Notes: generated by a model not told the origin, from the letters alone. 64,000 bases of DNA from JAFCCL01 sp041645325 (GCA_041645325.1 JBAZQI010000001.1:34791-98790), one strand, 5' to 3'. Counted from the first letter of the stretch, positions 1 through 9,084 are shown. Translations and numbers: made by a program.

Positions 1-270
1 CTCCACAATTCTGGAATCTGCAATTTTGTCCAGGTTAAAGAGAATCTTCCACTGCCTGCACAAAGGGTTTTCCAAGTCAGCCCGGTATTGGTAAGTCTTG
101 CCAATGATTTTCAGGCAAGCAATGCCTTTATTGCGCATGTAATCTAATGCGGTTCTTGTGGCTCCTGGGCTGAGGCACGTTTCCCTTGCCAGCCCCCTGA
201 CGGAAAAGCTTTTCATGGGCTCGGAAGTCAAAACGCGAATTGCCTTTATCAGAGCATATTTTTCCAGCAT
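1..270 (-). CDS. Winged-helix regulator, C-terminus cut by window edge
   Basis: Only the first 90 residues are visible (start MLEKYALIKAIRVL); the reading frame runs off the left edge. Residues about 5-60 read as a winged helix-turn-helix, with a recognition-helix-like stretch SPGATRTALDYMRNKG. Such N-terminal wHTH domains occur alone or fused to MNT-type nucleotidyltransferase domains in archaea, so the missing part could be enzymatic. A TATA-like AT-rich stretch (about 281-303) precedes the start. Family assignment is inferred from the fold pattern only. Confidence 0.6.
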   Translation of the reverse strand, partial: MLEKYALIKAIRVLTSEPMKSFSVRGLARETCLSPGATRTALDYMRNKGIACLKIIGKTYQYRADLENPLCRQWKILFNLDKIADSRIVE

Positions 271-394
271 AACAATACAAAATACAATTGTATATTTAAA
301 TATAACGATGGGTTCATAGTTTACAATATAAAACAAGGGCTTTGTTGTTATGGGCGCTGCCGTGAATATTCCTTTGGAACGCGAATATTGGTAT

Positions 395-583
395 TCACGA
401 TTTTTTTCTTCGGTCTTTGCCGGAACGCCTTTCGGTTATTCCATAAATAGCGTCTTCAGGATGTGGGCTGGTAATTGCATATTCAAAACCTATATCCCGT
501 ACTCTTCTGTCCTTTCCTGTTCTTCTATCAAGCGGGTTTTTTACGCTTCTTCTGTCGATTGGCTTGATTGGCTTTAACGGCAT
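395..583 (-). CDS. Small basic protein with GKDRR motifs
   Basis: Predicted 62-residue protein. It carries repeated Arg-rich motifs (DRRSVKN, DRRTGKDRR, ERRSGKDRR). The (E/D)RRxGxDRR pattern is seen in many short bacterial and archaeal proteins and at the edges of PilZ and GGDEF proteins, where its role is unclear. An overlapping plus-strand frame (350-577) is less protein-like. It stands alone between the wHTH gene and scpA. No function can be assigned. Confidence 0.45.
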   Translation of the reverse strand: MPLKPIKPIDRRSVKNPLDRRTGKDRRVRDIGFEYAITSPHPEDAIYGITERRSGKDRRKKS

Positions 584-621
584 TTAATTATCGCCATTAA
601 CCTTTTTGTTTTCCCTTCTTT

Positions 622-1494
622 TTATTCCTTTCTTTCTGCTTCTTTCATCAAGCTAATAAAAATCTCCCCGAACCATTCTTCCTGCCAGGCGTTTATTTTG
701 CCGCTGTTTGCAAGGAACAGGATGGGGATGAAGCAGTTTATCATTGCAATCGGCGTGTTTTCTTCAAGCAGTGCCGAGAACATTACCAGCCCTTGGCTGT
801 CCGCCATTTTCCTGATTTTTGTGAATACCTTGTCAACCTGTTCCGCCGCGCCTCCCTTGTTGAATTCAAGCCTGAATTCCGGAAGTTGCTTGTCGCGCAG
901 GATGTTTTTCTTTTGCTTTGTTTTTTCCAAAATTTCGCCAATGCTTGCAACCAGTTCGTCAAGGGAAATCCTGCCTTCCCTGAACTGCCTTTGCCCCCTA
1001 AGTTCGGGAATGGCTTCTTCAATCATTGCAAGCTCTTCCCTGTTTATTTCCTTTGCCTCTGTTTCGTCCTCTTCTTCCACACTGCTCAATTTTATGCTAC
1101 GCGCCTTGAGCTTGAGCAGTATGGCTGAAGCGAGGATTGCATTTGCCGGAATGCGCAAGTCTTGTTTTTCAAGCTGCTGAATCTTCTGCCAGTACAAATC
1201 GGCGAGTTCGACAACATCAATGTTCCAGGGGTCCATTTTGTTGCTTTTGACAAGCTCTATAAGTATGCTTTTCCAGGCAGGCTGGTCAATCAAATCCACA
1301 AGGTACTGTTTTTCCTGGCCTTGTGGCACGGCTTCAAGGGTGTTTGGGTCTATTTCCTGGTGGCTTTCTTTCCCAAAATCCTCTGTGCCGCCTTCTTTCC
1401 CAAAGCTTTCAGTTTCGCTTTCCTTGCCTTCCAGCTCAGAGTCATTTTCGCCGATTTCCCCTGCTTCAGGCTCTTCGTCAAAAACTTTAGGCAT
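622..1494 (-). CDS. scpA: Segregation and condensation protein A (kleisin)
   Basis: Kleisin subunit that bridges the SMC dimer in chromosome condensation and segregation; cytoplasmic, nucleoid-bound. After an acidic low-complexity N-terminus (about residues 5-50) comes the conserved ScpA block: VDLIDQPAWKSILIELV, then KMDPWNIDVVELADLYW and ILASAILLKLKARS, with a C-terminal winged-helix region ending near residue 288. I choose ATG 1494 rather than TTG 1500 because a TATA-like box (1517-1524) lies about 25 nt upstream, fitting a leaderless message. No smc or scpB gene is in the window. Confidence 0.93.
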   Translation of the reverse strand: MPKVFDEEPEAGEIGENDSELEGKESETESFGKEGGTEDFGKESHQEIDPNTLEAVPQGQEKQYLVDLIDQPAWKSILIELVKSNKMDPWNIDVVELADLYWQKIQQLEKQDLRIPANAILASAILLKLKARSIKLSSVEEEDETEAKEINREELAMIEEAIPELRGQRQFREGRISLDELVASIGEILEKTKQKKNILRDKQLPEFRLEFNKGGAAEQVDKVFTKIRKMADSQGLVMFSALLEENTPIAMINCFIPILFLANSGKINAWQEEWFGEIFISLMKEAERKE

Positions 1495-1597
1495 AAACAA
1501 AATAGCCCTGAAAGGGTATTTAATAGTTTTCCCAAAACCAGGCCTTCAGCTTTGGGGGCCATGTAGTGCCTTAATTTGCCAAAGGTTTTTTTACGAA

Positions 1598-2851
1598 TTA
1601 TGTGCCTTCTTGCCAGCTTGCAAGGTATTTTTTTTGCTCTTCGGTCAGTTCATCAATGGTTATGTCCATTGCCTTGAGCTTTAGCTGTGAAATTTCCTTG
1701 TCGACTTCCGGGGGCAAAAAGTGGACTTTTGGCCCGAGTTTTCCCTTGTTTTTTACGCCGTATTCAAGCGCAAGGGCCTGCCCGCAAAAGCTGAGGTCCA
1801 TTACTTCCGATGGATGCCCTTCTGCAGCCCCCAGGTTTACAAGCCTTCCTTCTGCGCAAAGATAAATTTTTCTGCCGTTTTTCAGGACGTATTCGTCGAG
1901 CTGCCATCTTATTCTTCTTTTTGATTTTGCCATTTTTTCGAGGCCTTTGACGTTTATTTCGCAGTCAAAGTGCCCGGAGTTTGCCATTATTGCCCCGTTT
2001 TTCATTTTTTCCATGTGCTGCGTGTCTATGACATGCTTGTCGCCTGTAACCGTAATGAAAATGTCTCCCAAGGGCGCTGCTTCTGCAATCGGCATTACAT
2101 TGTGGCCGTCCTGCCTTGCCTGAAGCGCCCTCACTGGGTTCACTTCGCAGACTGTTACTTTGGCGCCAAGGCCTTTTGCCCTGAGGGAAACCCCTTTTCC
2201 GCAGTCGCCGTATCCCGAAACCACGACGTTTTTTCCGGAAAAAAGCACGTTTGTTGCGCGCATTATGCCGTCAAGAGTGCTTTGGCCTGTTCCATAATAA
2301 TTGTCAAACAAATGCTTTGTCAAATTGTCATTCACCGCAATAATCGGGTATTTCAATGCCTTGTCTTTTTCCATTGCCTTGAGCCTTATCACGCCTGTTG
2401 TTGTTTCCTCTGTTCCCACTATAAGATTTTTTATCATTTCAGGCCTTTTGCTGTGAATCTCTGAGATTAGGTCGCAGCCGTCGTCAACTGTTGCATTTGG
2501 CTTGAAGTCCAGGACCTTGTTCAAAAACCTGTAATAGTCCTCTGTTGTTTCGCCCTTGTATGCGAAAACATTAACGCCGTCTTTTGCAAGCGCAGCCGCA
2601 ACATCGTCCTGTGTGCTCAGCGGATTGCAGCCTGTTATTGCCACTTCCGCGCCGCCTGCAATCAGCGTTTTTACGAGGTTTGCGGTTTCTTTTGTCACAT
2701 GCAGCGCCATTCCGACGCGCAGGCCTTTCAGGGGCTTTTCTTTTTCAAAGCGTTTTCTTATTTCCCTGAGGGCAGGCATGTTCTGCTCTGCATATTCAAT
2801 GTTCATTTCGCCTTGTTTTGCAAGGCTTTCGTCCTTTACTTCAAATGCCAA
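1598..2851 (-). CDS. ahcY: Adenosylhomocysteinase
   Basis: NAD-dependent hydrolase that splits S-adenosylhomocysteine into adenosine and homocysteine, clearing the product of SAM methyltransferases such as the Trm5 and fibrillarin genes nearby. 417 residues, the length usual for archaeal enzymes. Visible signatures: the substrate region VDDGCDLI, GTEETTTGVIRL, the NAD-domain motif VVSGYGDCGKGVSLRAKGLGA and the C-terminal NLGAAEGHPSEVMDLSF. The start is a TTG preceded by AGGAGAGG. It is transcribed alone, divergent from the gene at 2933. Confidence 0.97.
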   Translation of the reverse strand: MAFEVKDESLAKQGEMNIEYAEQNMPALREIRKRFEKEKPLKGLRVGMALHVTKETANLVKTLIAGGAEVAITGCNPLSTQDDVAAALAKDGVNVFAYKGETTEDYYRFLNKVLDFKPNATVDDGCDLISEIHSKRPEMIKNLIVGTEETTTGVIRLKAMEKDKALKYPIIAVNDNLTKHLFDNYYGTGQSTLDGIMRATNVLFSGKNVVVSGYGDCGKGVSLRAKGLGAKVTVCEVNPVRALQARQDGHNVMPIAEAAPLGDIFITVTGDKHVIDTQHMEKMKNGAIMANSGHFDCEINVKGLEKMAKSKRRIRWQLDEYVLKNGRKIYLCAEGRLVNLGAAEGHPSEVMDLSFCGQALALEYGVKNKGKLGPKVHFLPPEVDKEISQLKLKAMDITIDELTEEQKKYLASWQEGT

Positions 2852-2932
2852 AAAACCCTCTCCTGGAATGTTCTCTTTTTAAAATTTAGAGCCAGCAAAC
2901 TCTTTTAAAGCAAAGCAGGAAACAGTTCTTTA

Positions 2933-3331
2933 ATGGCCGGGAAGAAAAAGCGCTCTGCGAATGGGTTGCGCATAATCCCATTCCCTTTTGGGAAATCAGT
3001 ATTGAAGCTGCCTGAAAGCAGAGCGCGGTATGATACGTTGGCTGCTTGTGGGAAAGGCATTGTGGCTTTGGAAAAGAGAATATTTGAGGCAAAGAGCATT
3101 CTTGATAGGACCAAACTTCAGATAAAATTGCACGGCAAGAAAATTGAATGGAATTCGGATGCCATTGCTTTTTTCAGGAGAATTCTCAAAGAGCCTGTGA
3201 TAAGGCAGGCTGGGAAAACCAGAGCGAGGATTGCAGCGCGCATCAGGGATTTGAGGAAAGCGATTGAGGAAGAGCGCGCTGAGATGGCTGCTTTGGAGAG
3301 AAGGCTGTCTTTGTTGAAGAAAAATCTCTGA
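2933..3331 (+). CDS. Lineage-specific basic coiled-coil protein
   Basis: 132 residues, not recognised. The N-terminus is strongly basic (MAGKKKRSANGLR); residues about 40-130 are charged and helical with heptad-like patterns (RARIAARIRDLRKAIEEER, EMAALERRLSLLKK), suggesting a coiled coil. A TATA-like CTTTTAAAG lies about 27 nt before the ATG, consistent with leaderless transcription. It is divergent from ahcY. It resembles several other orphan proteins of this window in having a polybasic start; whether they are homologous is not shown. Confidence 0.65.
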   Translation: MAGKKKRSANGLRIIPFPFGKSVLKLPESRARYDTLAACGKGIVALEKRIFEAKSILDRTKLQIKLHGKKIEWNSDAIAFFRRILKEPVIRQAGKTRARIAARIRDLRKAIEEERAEMAALERRLSLLKKNL

Positions 3332-3367
3332 TTAGCTGCCTTGCTATTTTCTTTTTGGCTCTTTGAA

Positions 3368-4273
3368 TCAGAATCTTACCATGTCCTTGAATTCATTGAA
3401 CCTTTCATTGATTTCTTTTTTTGTCAGGGTTTTGAGCCTTTCCATGCCCATGCCTTCCGCGTTGAATGATGCCACGGTTGAGCCGTAGATTATGGCTTTT
3501 CTCATCAGGTCCTCGTTTACTTTTCCCTGGCTTGCAAGGAATCCCATGAGTGCCCCTGCAAAGCAGTCGCCGCAGCCTGTGGGGTCAACAACGTCTTCCA
3601 GAGGATATGCCGGTGCAACAAAGCTTCCTTGTTCCGTTGTAAGCAGTGCGCCGTGCTCCCCTTTCTTGATTATTGCAAGCTTTGAGTCAAGCTTGAGTAT
3701 TTCTTTTGCCGCCTTCACAAGGCTCGGCGTGTTAAAAAGCATTCTTGCTTCGCCGTCGTTCATCAGGCAGATGTCAGCTTTTTTTACAACTTCAAGGACT
3801 TTGTCCCTCTTGTGTTCAATGTAGTAATTCATGGTGTCAGCTATTACAAGTGTCGGCCTTTTTTCCATTTGGCCAAGCACAGAGAGCTGGTCTTCCGGGT
3901 CGTTGTTGGCCAAAAGGAGGAACCCGGCTTTCCTGTAAGCTTCCGGAAGCCTTGGCTTGAAGTCTTTCAAAACATTGAATTGCACGTCAAGGGTTTTTGC
4001 AACATTTATGTCCATGCCGTATTCGCCTTTCCAGTAAAATGTCTTTCCGGGCAGGAGTTCAAGGCCTGCAAGGTCAATTCCTTTTTTTTTCAGAAAATCC
4101 ATTTCTTCCGTTGGAAAGTCAGAGCCGACCGCGCTTACAATGCCGGGCTTTGCGAAGAACGAGGCGGCAACGCTTGCATATGTTCCAGAGCCGCCAAGCG
4201 TTTTTTCGGCTGAGCCAAAAGGCGTTTTTATTGAGTCAAGTGCGACGCTTCCGAAAACAACAAGGTCAACCAT
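3368..4273 (-). CDS. PfkB/ribokinase-family sugar or nucleoside kinase
   Basis: Transfers phosphate from ATP to a sugar or nucleoside; the substrate cannot be read from sequence. 301 residues with the N-terminal PfkB block (GGSGTYASVAASFFAK, GSDFPTEEM) and the C-terminal signature DPTGCGDCFAGALMGFL, which holds the catalytic Asp in the anion-hole motif. It directly follows adk: its ATG begins at the base after the adk stop, so the two are probably cotranscribed. Archaeal members of this clade include nucleoside kinases and ADP-independent ribokinase-like enzymes. Confidence 0.88.
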   Translation of the reverse strand: MVDLVVFGSVALDSIKTPFGSAEKTLGGSGTYASVAASFFAKPGIVSAVGSDFPTEEMDFLKKKGIDLAGLELLPGKTFYWKGEYGMDINVAKTLDVQFNVLKDFKPRLPEAYRKAGFLLLANNDPEDQLSVLGQMEKRPTLVIADTMNYYIEHKRDKVLEVVKKADICLMNDGEARMLFNTPSLVKAAKEILKLDSKLAIIKKGEHGALLTTEQGSFVAPAYPLEDVVDPTGCGDCFAGALMGFLASQGKVNEDLMRKAIIYGSTVASFNAEGMGMERLKTLTKKEINERFNEFKDMVRF

Positions 4274-4930
4274 TTATTCAATCCCCCTGAGCGTTTTTTT
4301 CACATTCTTCATGTTTTCTTCAATCTCGCCGTTTGCGTCAATGACTTTCAAAAGCCCCTTTTCCCTGTAGTATTTCACGAGTGGCGCGGTTTTTTCCCTG
4401 TAGGTTTCAAGCCTTTTTTTAACGGTTTCAGGCTTGTCGTCATCCCTCTGCACCAAAGAAGAACCGCAGGCATCGCATTTTCCAGCAACCTTTGGCGGAA
4501 TGTTTTTCACATGGTAGATTTTTCCGCACTTGCCGCAGCTTCTTCTCCCCGAAAGCCTTTCAATGATTGTTTTGTCGCTTGCCTCAACATCAAAAGCCGC
4601 GCTTAGCTTCAGGCCGAGCTTTTCAAGTATCCCCTCAAGCATTTCCGCCTGTGCGCTTGTCCTTGGAAAGCCGTCAAGTATAAAACCCTTTTTTTTGCCA
4701 AGCGCCCTGAGCTTGTTTTCAACAAGCTGCGCGACAAGGCAGTCATCGGCATACTGACCTGAGGCCATTATTGCCTTCAGTTTGTTGCCCAGCTCAGTGC
4801 CGCTTGCAGCCTCTTCCCTCAGCAAATCGCCTGTGCTGATTTGTGTCAATCCATGGGATTCGCAAAGCCTTTGCGCTATCGTGCCCTTTCCTGCTCCAGG
4901 CGGCCCCAAAAAAACAAGTCTCAAAACCAT
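4274..4930 (-). CDS. adk: Adenylate kinase with zinc-type lid
   Basis: Converts AMP and ATP to two ADP. 218 residues of the long bacterial-type form: P-loop GPPGAGKGT near residue 10, GDLLREEAASGTELG in the AMP site, DGFPRT near residue 84, and a LID domain with four cysteines (CGKCG ... CDACG) that would bind zinc. The C-terminus YYREKGLLKVIDANG is typical. It lies just upstream of the PfkB kinase gene with no gap. A family A element (4980-5097) separates it from the next gene upstream. Confidence 0.97.
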   Translation of the reverse strand: MVLRLVFLGPPGAGKGTIAQRLCESHGLTQISTGDLLREEAASGTELGNKLKAIMASGQYADDCLVAQLVENKLRALGKKKGFILDGFPRTSAQAEMLEGILEKLGLKLSAAFDVEASDKTIIERLSGRRSCGKCGKIYHVKNIPPKVAGKCDACGSSLVQRDDDKPETVKKRLETYREKTAPLVKYYREKGLLKVIDANGEIEENMKNVKKTLRGIE

Positions 4931-4979
4931 TCAATCGCCAAAATAGTTTCCTGACAAAGAATTGTAGTAATGCTATTTT

Positions 4980-5097
4980 AAGCCTTTTTGCTTCGGCAAA
5001 CCTTAGAGATGCTTTGGCATCTCTTACGGTTTCTGAACCTTACAGGTTCAGAAAAAGCCTTGGGAAAAAAACGCGCCTGTTGGCGCTAAGGCTTTTT
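4980..5097. repeat. Dispersed hairpin element, family A, copy A1
   Basis: About 118 bp. Read on the minus strand it runs GCGCCAACAGGCGC hairpin, then TTTCCCAAGGCTTTTT, then nested hairpins (CTGAACCTGTAAGGTTCAG; AGAGATGCCAAAGCATCTCT), then AAAAAGGCTT. It is nearly identical over about 105 bp to copy A3 (10611-10729). Its right edge overlaps the last codons and stop of the Trm5 gene (AAAAAGCCTTAG encodes Lys-Lys-Pro-stop with the preceding base context). Confidence 0.85.
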
Positions 5098-6018
5098 CTT
5101 CGCCCAAAAGTCAATTACCATCTGCTGGATTTTTGGGGAAAAGCTCCTTACCTTTTCCGCCCTCAAAACCTTTGTTTCAAAGCCAAGTTCTTGCGCCGCC
5201 CCTTCAATTTCCGCAATCGCCTGCTCCGCTCCCCTGTCCCTTTCCACGAACCTGTAAAAGTGCACAATTCCCCCTTCAGGCTTCAGCGCCATCAGCGCCT
5301 CCTGCAGGAAATTTTCCCCGCCTTTTGGCAAGGGCATAACAACGCGGTCGCATTTTCCAGCAAGCCTTTCAGGAACAATTTTTTTCACATCCCCAAAAAT
5401 CGGCTCTATTTTGCCCTGGCACTTGTTCAGCAAAATGTTATGTAGCATTTCCCTGTGGGCTTCCGGGTTGAGCTCTATGGCATAAGCCTTTTTCATTCCC
5501 GAAAGCCTGGCAAAAACTATTGGAAATGGCCCAACACCGGCAAAAAATGCGCCGATTTCCTCGTTTTCTTTTATCAGCCCCGCAATCCTTTGCCTTTCCG
5601 TGCTTAATCTCGGGCTGAAGAAAACCCTGCCCAAGTGCACCTCAAACCTGCAGCCGCTTTCCTTGTATGCCGCAACCTTTGACTTTTTTCCGGCAACAAC
5701 CTTTACAGGCTGAACCCTGTACTTTCCCTTGTGCTCCCCTGAAATCATGCACACTGTTTCAAAATGCCTGTTCATGGAAAGCAATGCCTCGCCAATGACC
5801 TTTGCCTTTTTTTCAAGCCCTTTTGGCACCTGTATTACCGCAATGTTCCCTACTGAGTCAAAGCTGGCAATAAGCTTTTCCATTTCCTTTTTGGAAAGCT
5901 TTCCCTTCAGGGCCTCCTTGAGGTTGCGCGGCTGCCTTTCATCCCGCCCGTAATGCGATTTTTTTCCCACGGCCTTTTTTGCCTGGTGTTTTGAAGCCGG
6001 CTTTTTTTCCTTGCTCAT
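5086..6018 (-). CDS. trm5: tRNA (guanine37-N1)-methyltransferase, Trm5 family
   Basis: SAM-dependent methyltransferase that makes m1G37 next to the anticodon and prevents frameshifting. 310 residues. Domains: a basic N-terminal tail (1-30), the D2-like region (HLGRVFFSPRLSTERQRIA), then the Rossmann methyltransferase with FAGVGPFPIVFAR (SAM loop), AIELNPEAHREMLHNILLNK and DRVVMPLPKGG. The last corresponds to the NLP/NPP motif but reads MPLP here. It lacks an evident full N-terminal D1 domain. The stop lies inside the repeat A1. Confidence 0.85.
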   Translation of the reverse strand: MSKEKKPASKHQAKKAVGKKSHYGRDERQPRNLKEALKGKLSKKEMEKLIASFDSVGNIAVIQVPKGLEKKAKVIGEALLSMNRHFETVCMISGEHKGKYRVQPVKVVAGKKSKVAAYKESGCRFEVHLGRVFFSPRLSTERQRIAGLIKENEEIGAFFAGVGPFPIVFARLSGMKKAYAIELNPEAHREMLHNILLNKCQGKIEPIFGDVKKIVPERLAGKCDRVVMPLPKGGENFLQEALMALKPEGGIVHFYRFVERDRGAEQAIAEIEGAAQELGFETKVLRAEKVRSFSPKIQQMVIDFWAKKKP

Positions 6019-6060
6019 GATACCAATATAAAAGAATTAACTTGTTAAAAATTCCTTTGG

Positions 6061-6894
6061 ATGGACCTCTCGGCTATTTTGTACGATTTTTTTGGCAGCA
6101 GGATTGCCGGCCACGGCCTGTACAGCCCTGTTGAATACCTTGTCTACGGCGCAATAATGCTTGCGCTCCTTTTCTTCATAATTTTCCCGCTGCTTGACAG
6201 GAGGGGCGTAAAATTCAGCGAAAAATTTGCGCTTGCCCTATTGCCCTACGTTCTCCTCGGTTCTGCCCTGCGAGTGCTCGAAGATATGTCTTTCCTGCCG
6301 CGCAGCTGGAATCCCCTGGAGGCAGGCTACTATTTTGTAACGCCTGGCATTTACCTTTTCATTGCCATTGTGGCAATTGCCGCGCTTTTGGTTTCGCTTT
6401 TTGCCTCAAAAAAATTCAGGGTTTCTTTTTACAAAATTTTTGCTGCCATTGGCCTTGTGCCGGCCATTCCCCTGCTGTTTTTTGAAATGCTGAACTTCAG
6501 GGCATGGCTCGGAGTTCTTGAAGTATTGCTGTTCGCATTCGCAACAGTTGCCTTGCTTGTCTTTGCTTTCAAAAAGCTGAAAAAGCAAATCCTTGAAAGC
6601 GGCCTGAACCGGCTGGGTGTCGCTTCGCAGGCCCTTGACGGATTTGCAACCCTTGTCGCAACGCAGTTTTTTTTCTGCGGCGAGCAGCATCCCCTGTCCG
6701 GTTTTTTGCTGGACTTTTTTCCCCTAAGCTTTGTCATTGCAAAGCTCGGCCTTGTGCTCCTGATTTTGTATTACGTGGACAGGGAGATAAAGAATGAAAA
6801 CTTGCGCGGCTTCATAAAGCTTGTGATAATAGTGCTTGGCTTTGCCACAGGCCTGCGCGATTTGTTAACCTTGGGTGTGGGCACCTGCCTTTGA
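6061..6894 (+). CDS. DUF63-family integral membrane protein
   Basis: 277 residues with about seven to eight hydrophobic segments; it matches what I know of the archaeal DUF63 family (YFVTPGIYLFIAIVAIAALL, ALRVLEDMSFLP, FATLVATQFFFCGEQHPL, LLILYYVDREIKNENLR). The family is archaeal, of unknown function, and located in the cytoplasmic membrane. The ATG at 6061 begins the first membrane segment. It is divergent from the Trm5 gene and is followed by repeat A2. Confidence 0.8.
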   Translation: MDLSAILYDFFGSRIAGHGLYSPVEYLVYGAIMLALLFFIIFPLLDRRGVKFSEKFALALLPYVLLGSALRVLEDMSFLPRSWNPLEAGYYFVTPGIYLFIAIVAIAALLVSLFASKKFRVSFYKIFAAIGLVPAIPLLFFEMLNFRAWLGVLEVLLFAFATVALLVFAFKKLKKQILESGLNRLGVASQALDGFATLVATQFFFCGEQHPLSGFLLDFFPLSFVIAKLGLVLLILYYVDREIKNENLRGFIKLVIIVLGFATGLRDLLTLGVGTCL

Positions 6895-6914
6895 ATTGCA
6901 AACAGCATTGCCTT

Positions 6915-7095
6915 GTGGCATATAAAGTTTATACATTGCCACTTTTGCGAAGCATTTTTCCCAAGGCTTCCGAGTACCCTGCGGGGTACGAGGCAAGAAA
7001 AGCTGTTGCTTTTCTATGTTTTGCTGTTGCAAAAAAGGCTTTGCGCGAAGCGCATTTTTCCCAAGGCTTTTTTGCTGTTGCAAAAAAGGCTTTTT
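6915..7095. repeat. Family A element, copy A2 (two core units)
   Basis: The 243-bp gap between the DUF63 and UbiB genes is filled by this repeat. It opens with an inverted repeat GTGGCA ... TGCCAC (6915-6942) enclosing a TATA-like TATAAAGTTTATAC. Then follow AGCATTTTTCCCAAGGC, a payload with AGTACCCTGCGGGGTACG, AAAAAAGGCTTTGCGCGAAGCGC, a second CATTTTTCCCAAGGC, the hairpin TTTTTTGCTGTTGCAAAAAA and GGCTTTTT. The opening module recurs in copy A6 (40926). A further inverted repeat, AAACTTTTTTTCAAAAGTTT, lies at about 7100-7119. Confidence 0.85.
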
Positions 7096-7137
7096 GATGA
7101 AACTTTTTTTCAAAAGTTTCTTGAAGAATAAGGGCTG

Positions 7138-8808
7138 TTATCCCCTCAGTGCCCGCATTACCGCAAGCAGGCCTATTATCATTGCCGCCAAAAATCCGGC
7201 TGCGCCTATGTCAGCCGTGTTTCCCATTGCGGTTTGGATGTTTGTGAACAGCATTATTCCGGAACCAAGGATGAGCGCCGACACTATGAGGCTTATGCTT
7301 ATGGTGTTGCTGCTTTTTTTGAGGCTCCTGCTCAGCTCGTCAATGTTTTTGGCTTCTATCGAAACCTTGAGGTCGTCTTCCTCAAGCTTTTTGAATATTT
7401 TTAACATGCTTTCCGGAAGCCTTTTTATGAGCCTGTCGAATTCAAAGTAGTTGTCCCTGAAGGCCCTGATTAGATAACCCGGCTTGGTTTTTTCTTCCAT
7501 TATTTTTTGGATATATGGCGTTGCCTTTTCAACGAGGTTGAAGTTCGGATCAAGCGTTTCCACCGTGTTCTGGGCAACGCTTATGCTTCTCAGGAAAAGA
7601 AGGTATTCCTGCGGAACCCTTGCCTTGTGCTTTACCATTGCCCTTATCAAGGCGTTTCCAAACCCTTCAAAGTCTATTTTTTCGTAGCCTATGTCGTAAA
7701 AATAGTCCATTATGTCCGCGAGGTCCAGCATGAATTTTTGCTCGTCGTCAAGGCTGTCAATGACACCCATTGCCTGCAACTGCCTTGTCAGGCCCTTTAC
7801 GTTTCTTTCAACTATCAGCACAATCATTGCCGCAACGTTGTTTATTGATTCCTCGTTCAGCCTGCCTATCATGCCGAAATCAACAAGGCTCAGTATCGGC
7901 TTGTTTTTGCGGATGTGCACAAAAACGTTTCCGGGGTGAGGATCTGCCTGGAAAAAGCCGTAGACAAGCATCTGCCTGAAAAAGCAGTCCGTGTAAAGGC
8001 TTGCAATCTCTTTTTTGAGCTGGCTTTTCTTGCTGTGAAAAAACTTGCTTATTTTCCTGCCCTGCACCCTTTCAAGCGTCAAAACCTTCGCTGTGCTGTA
8101 ATCCCTGTAAACCTTTGGAATCACAATGTTTGCATCATTCCTGAAGTTCATTCCAAAGTGCTCGGCGTTGGTGGCTTCCCTCTTGTAGTCAAGCTCTTTC
8201 ATTATTGTTTCGCCGAATTCCTTGGCTATGTTTGTCGGATTGTAGTAGTGCGTTTCCGTGATGTTTTTCTCGACAAGCTCTGCAATGAACTTCATTATGC
8301 GGAGGTCTTCCCCGATAATGCGCGTTATGTTGGGCCTCTGCACTTTGACCGCAACACGCCTTCCGTTGTGCATGGTTGCAAGGTGCACCTGGCCTATTGA
8401 TGCCGCGGCAACCGGCGTTTTTTCAAAGTGCTTGAATAGCGTGTCAACCGATTTGCCGAGCTCTTCCTTTATGATTTTCTCGGTCTCCTCAAAAGGAAAA
8501 GGCGGTACGTTGTCCTGAAGCTTTTTCATCTCTTCAATGTACTCTTCTTTCACAAGGTCCGGCCTTGTGCTCAGCATCTGCCCGAATTTTATGAACGTGG
8601 GGCCGAGCTCTTCAAAGATTTTGCGCAGTTTCACAGGCCCAGGGATTTCTTCCTTGCATTCCTCGCTTCCCTCAAGGCATTTCAGGAAGGGGTACTTTCC
8701 CTTCATCTGCGTTACTTCCCTCGAGGTCTCCCATCCATACTTGAGGAAAACCCTCATTATTTCAAGGAATCTCTTAATGTCCCCCGGCGTCTCAAGAAAG
8801 CTGAGCAT
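7138..8808 (-). CDS. ABC1/UbiB-family atypical kinase
   Basis: 556 residues, membrane-anchored atypical kinase/ATPase of the UbiB/AarF/COQ8 family, which supports isoprenoid-lipid metabolism. Hallmarks: the family KxGQ motif in PTFIKFGQMLSTRPDLV, VAAASIGQVHLA, VAVKVQRPN (Lys), FFQADPHPGNVFV and LVDFGMIGRL (metal-binding DFG-like). Two hydrophobic segments end the protein (ISISLIVSALILGSGIMLF; AAGFLAAMIIGLLAVM). Downstream of, and probably with, the phasin-like gene, as in many bacteria. The lipid substrate pathway is not visible here. Confidence 0.92.
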   Translation of the reverse strand: MLSFLETPGDIKRFLEIMRVFLKYGWETSREVTQMKGKYPFLKCLEGSEECKEEIPGPVKLRKIFEELGPTFIKFGQMLSTRPDLVKEEYIEEMKKLQDNVPPFPFEETEKIIKEELGKSVDTLFKHFEKTPVAAASIGQVHLATMHNGRRVAVKVQRPNITRIIGEDLRIMKFIAELVEKNITETHYYNPTNIAKEFGETIMKELDYKREATNAEHFGMNFRNDANIVIPKVYRDYSTAKVLTLERVQGRKISKFFHSKKSQLKKEIASLYTDCFFRQMLVYGFFQADPHPGNVFVHIRKNKPILSLVDFGMIGRLNEESINNVAAMIVLIVERNVKGLTRQLQAMGVIDSLDDEQKFMLDLADIMDYFYDIGYEKIDFEGFGNALIRAMVKHKARVPQEYLLFLRSISVAQNTVETLDPNFNLVEKATPYIQKIMEEKTKPGYLIRAFRDNYFEFDRLIKRLPESMLKIFKKLEEDDLKVSIEAKNIDELSRSLKKSSNTISISLIVSALILGSGIMLFTNIQTAMGNTADIGAAGFLAAMIIGLLAVMRALRG

Positions 8809-8847
8809 TCAATTCCCCTTTCAAATCTGCTTTTTCAGTTTCCTTTA

Positions 8848-9084
8848 TCATTTAGCCCTGTGAAGTTTATCAACTTCTGCAGGCGTCAATTCTGACAATA
8901 TTGGTATTAGACTAAGACTGACATTTTTGTCACGAATCAACTCGTTGAGTCTTTTTGGACCCCCTTCTGTTGCAAGAATTCTTCTGAATTCTTCCAGATC
9001 CATCCTTTTGCTTGGTGTTGTTATGAGTGGGCTCGTTTGTCTTTTTCCTCGACCATAACTACGAATTCTTTTAACTATTCCCAT
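8848..9084 (-). CDS. Small hypothetical protein in the UbiB operon
   Basis: 78 residues; not recognised. Basic N-terminus (MGIVKRIRSYGRGKRQ) and a helical C-terminal half (FRRILATEGGPKRLNELI, LSELTPAEVDKLHRAK). Its start overlaps the stop of the phasin-like gene (TAATG), so translation is probably coupled; the gene lies 39 nt before ubiB. Confidence 0.6.
   Translation of the reverse strand: MGIVKRIRSYGRGKRQTSPLITTPSKRMDLEEFRRILATEGGPKRLNELIRDKNVSLSLIPILSELTPAEVDKLHRAK

Noticed and set aside
350..577. Plus-strand 75-residue frame
   Set aside because: The opposite strand carries repeated GKDRR motifs in frame and is the better candidate.
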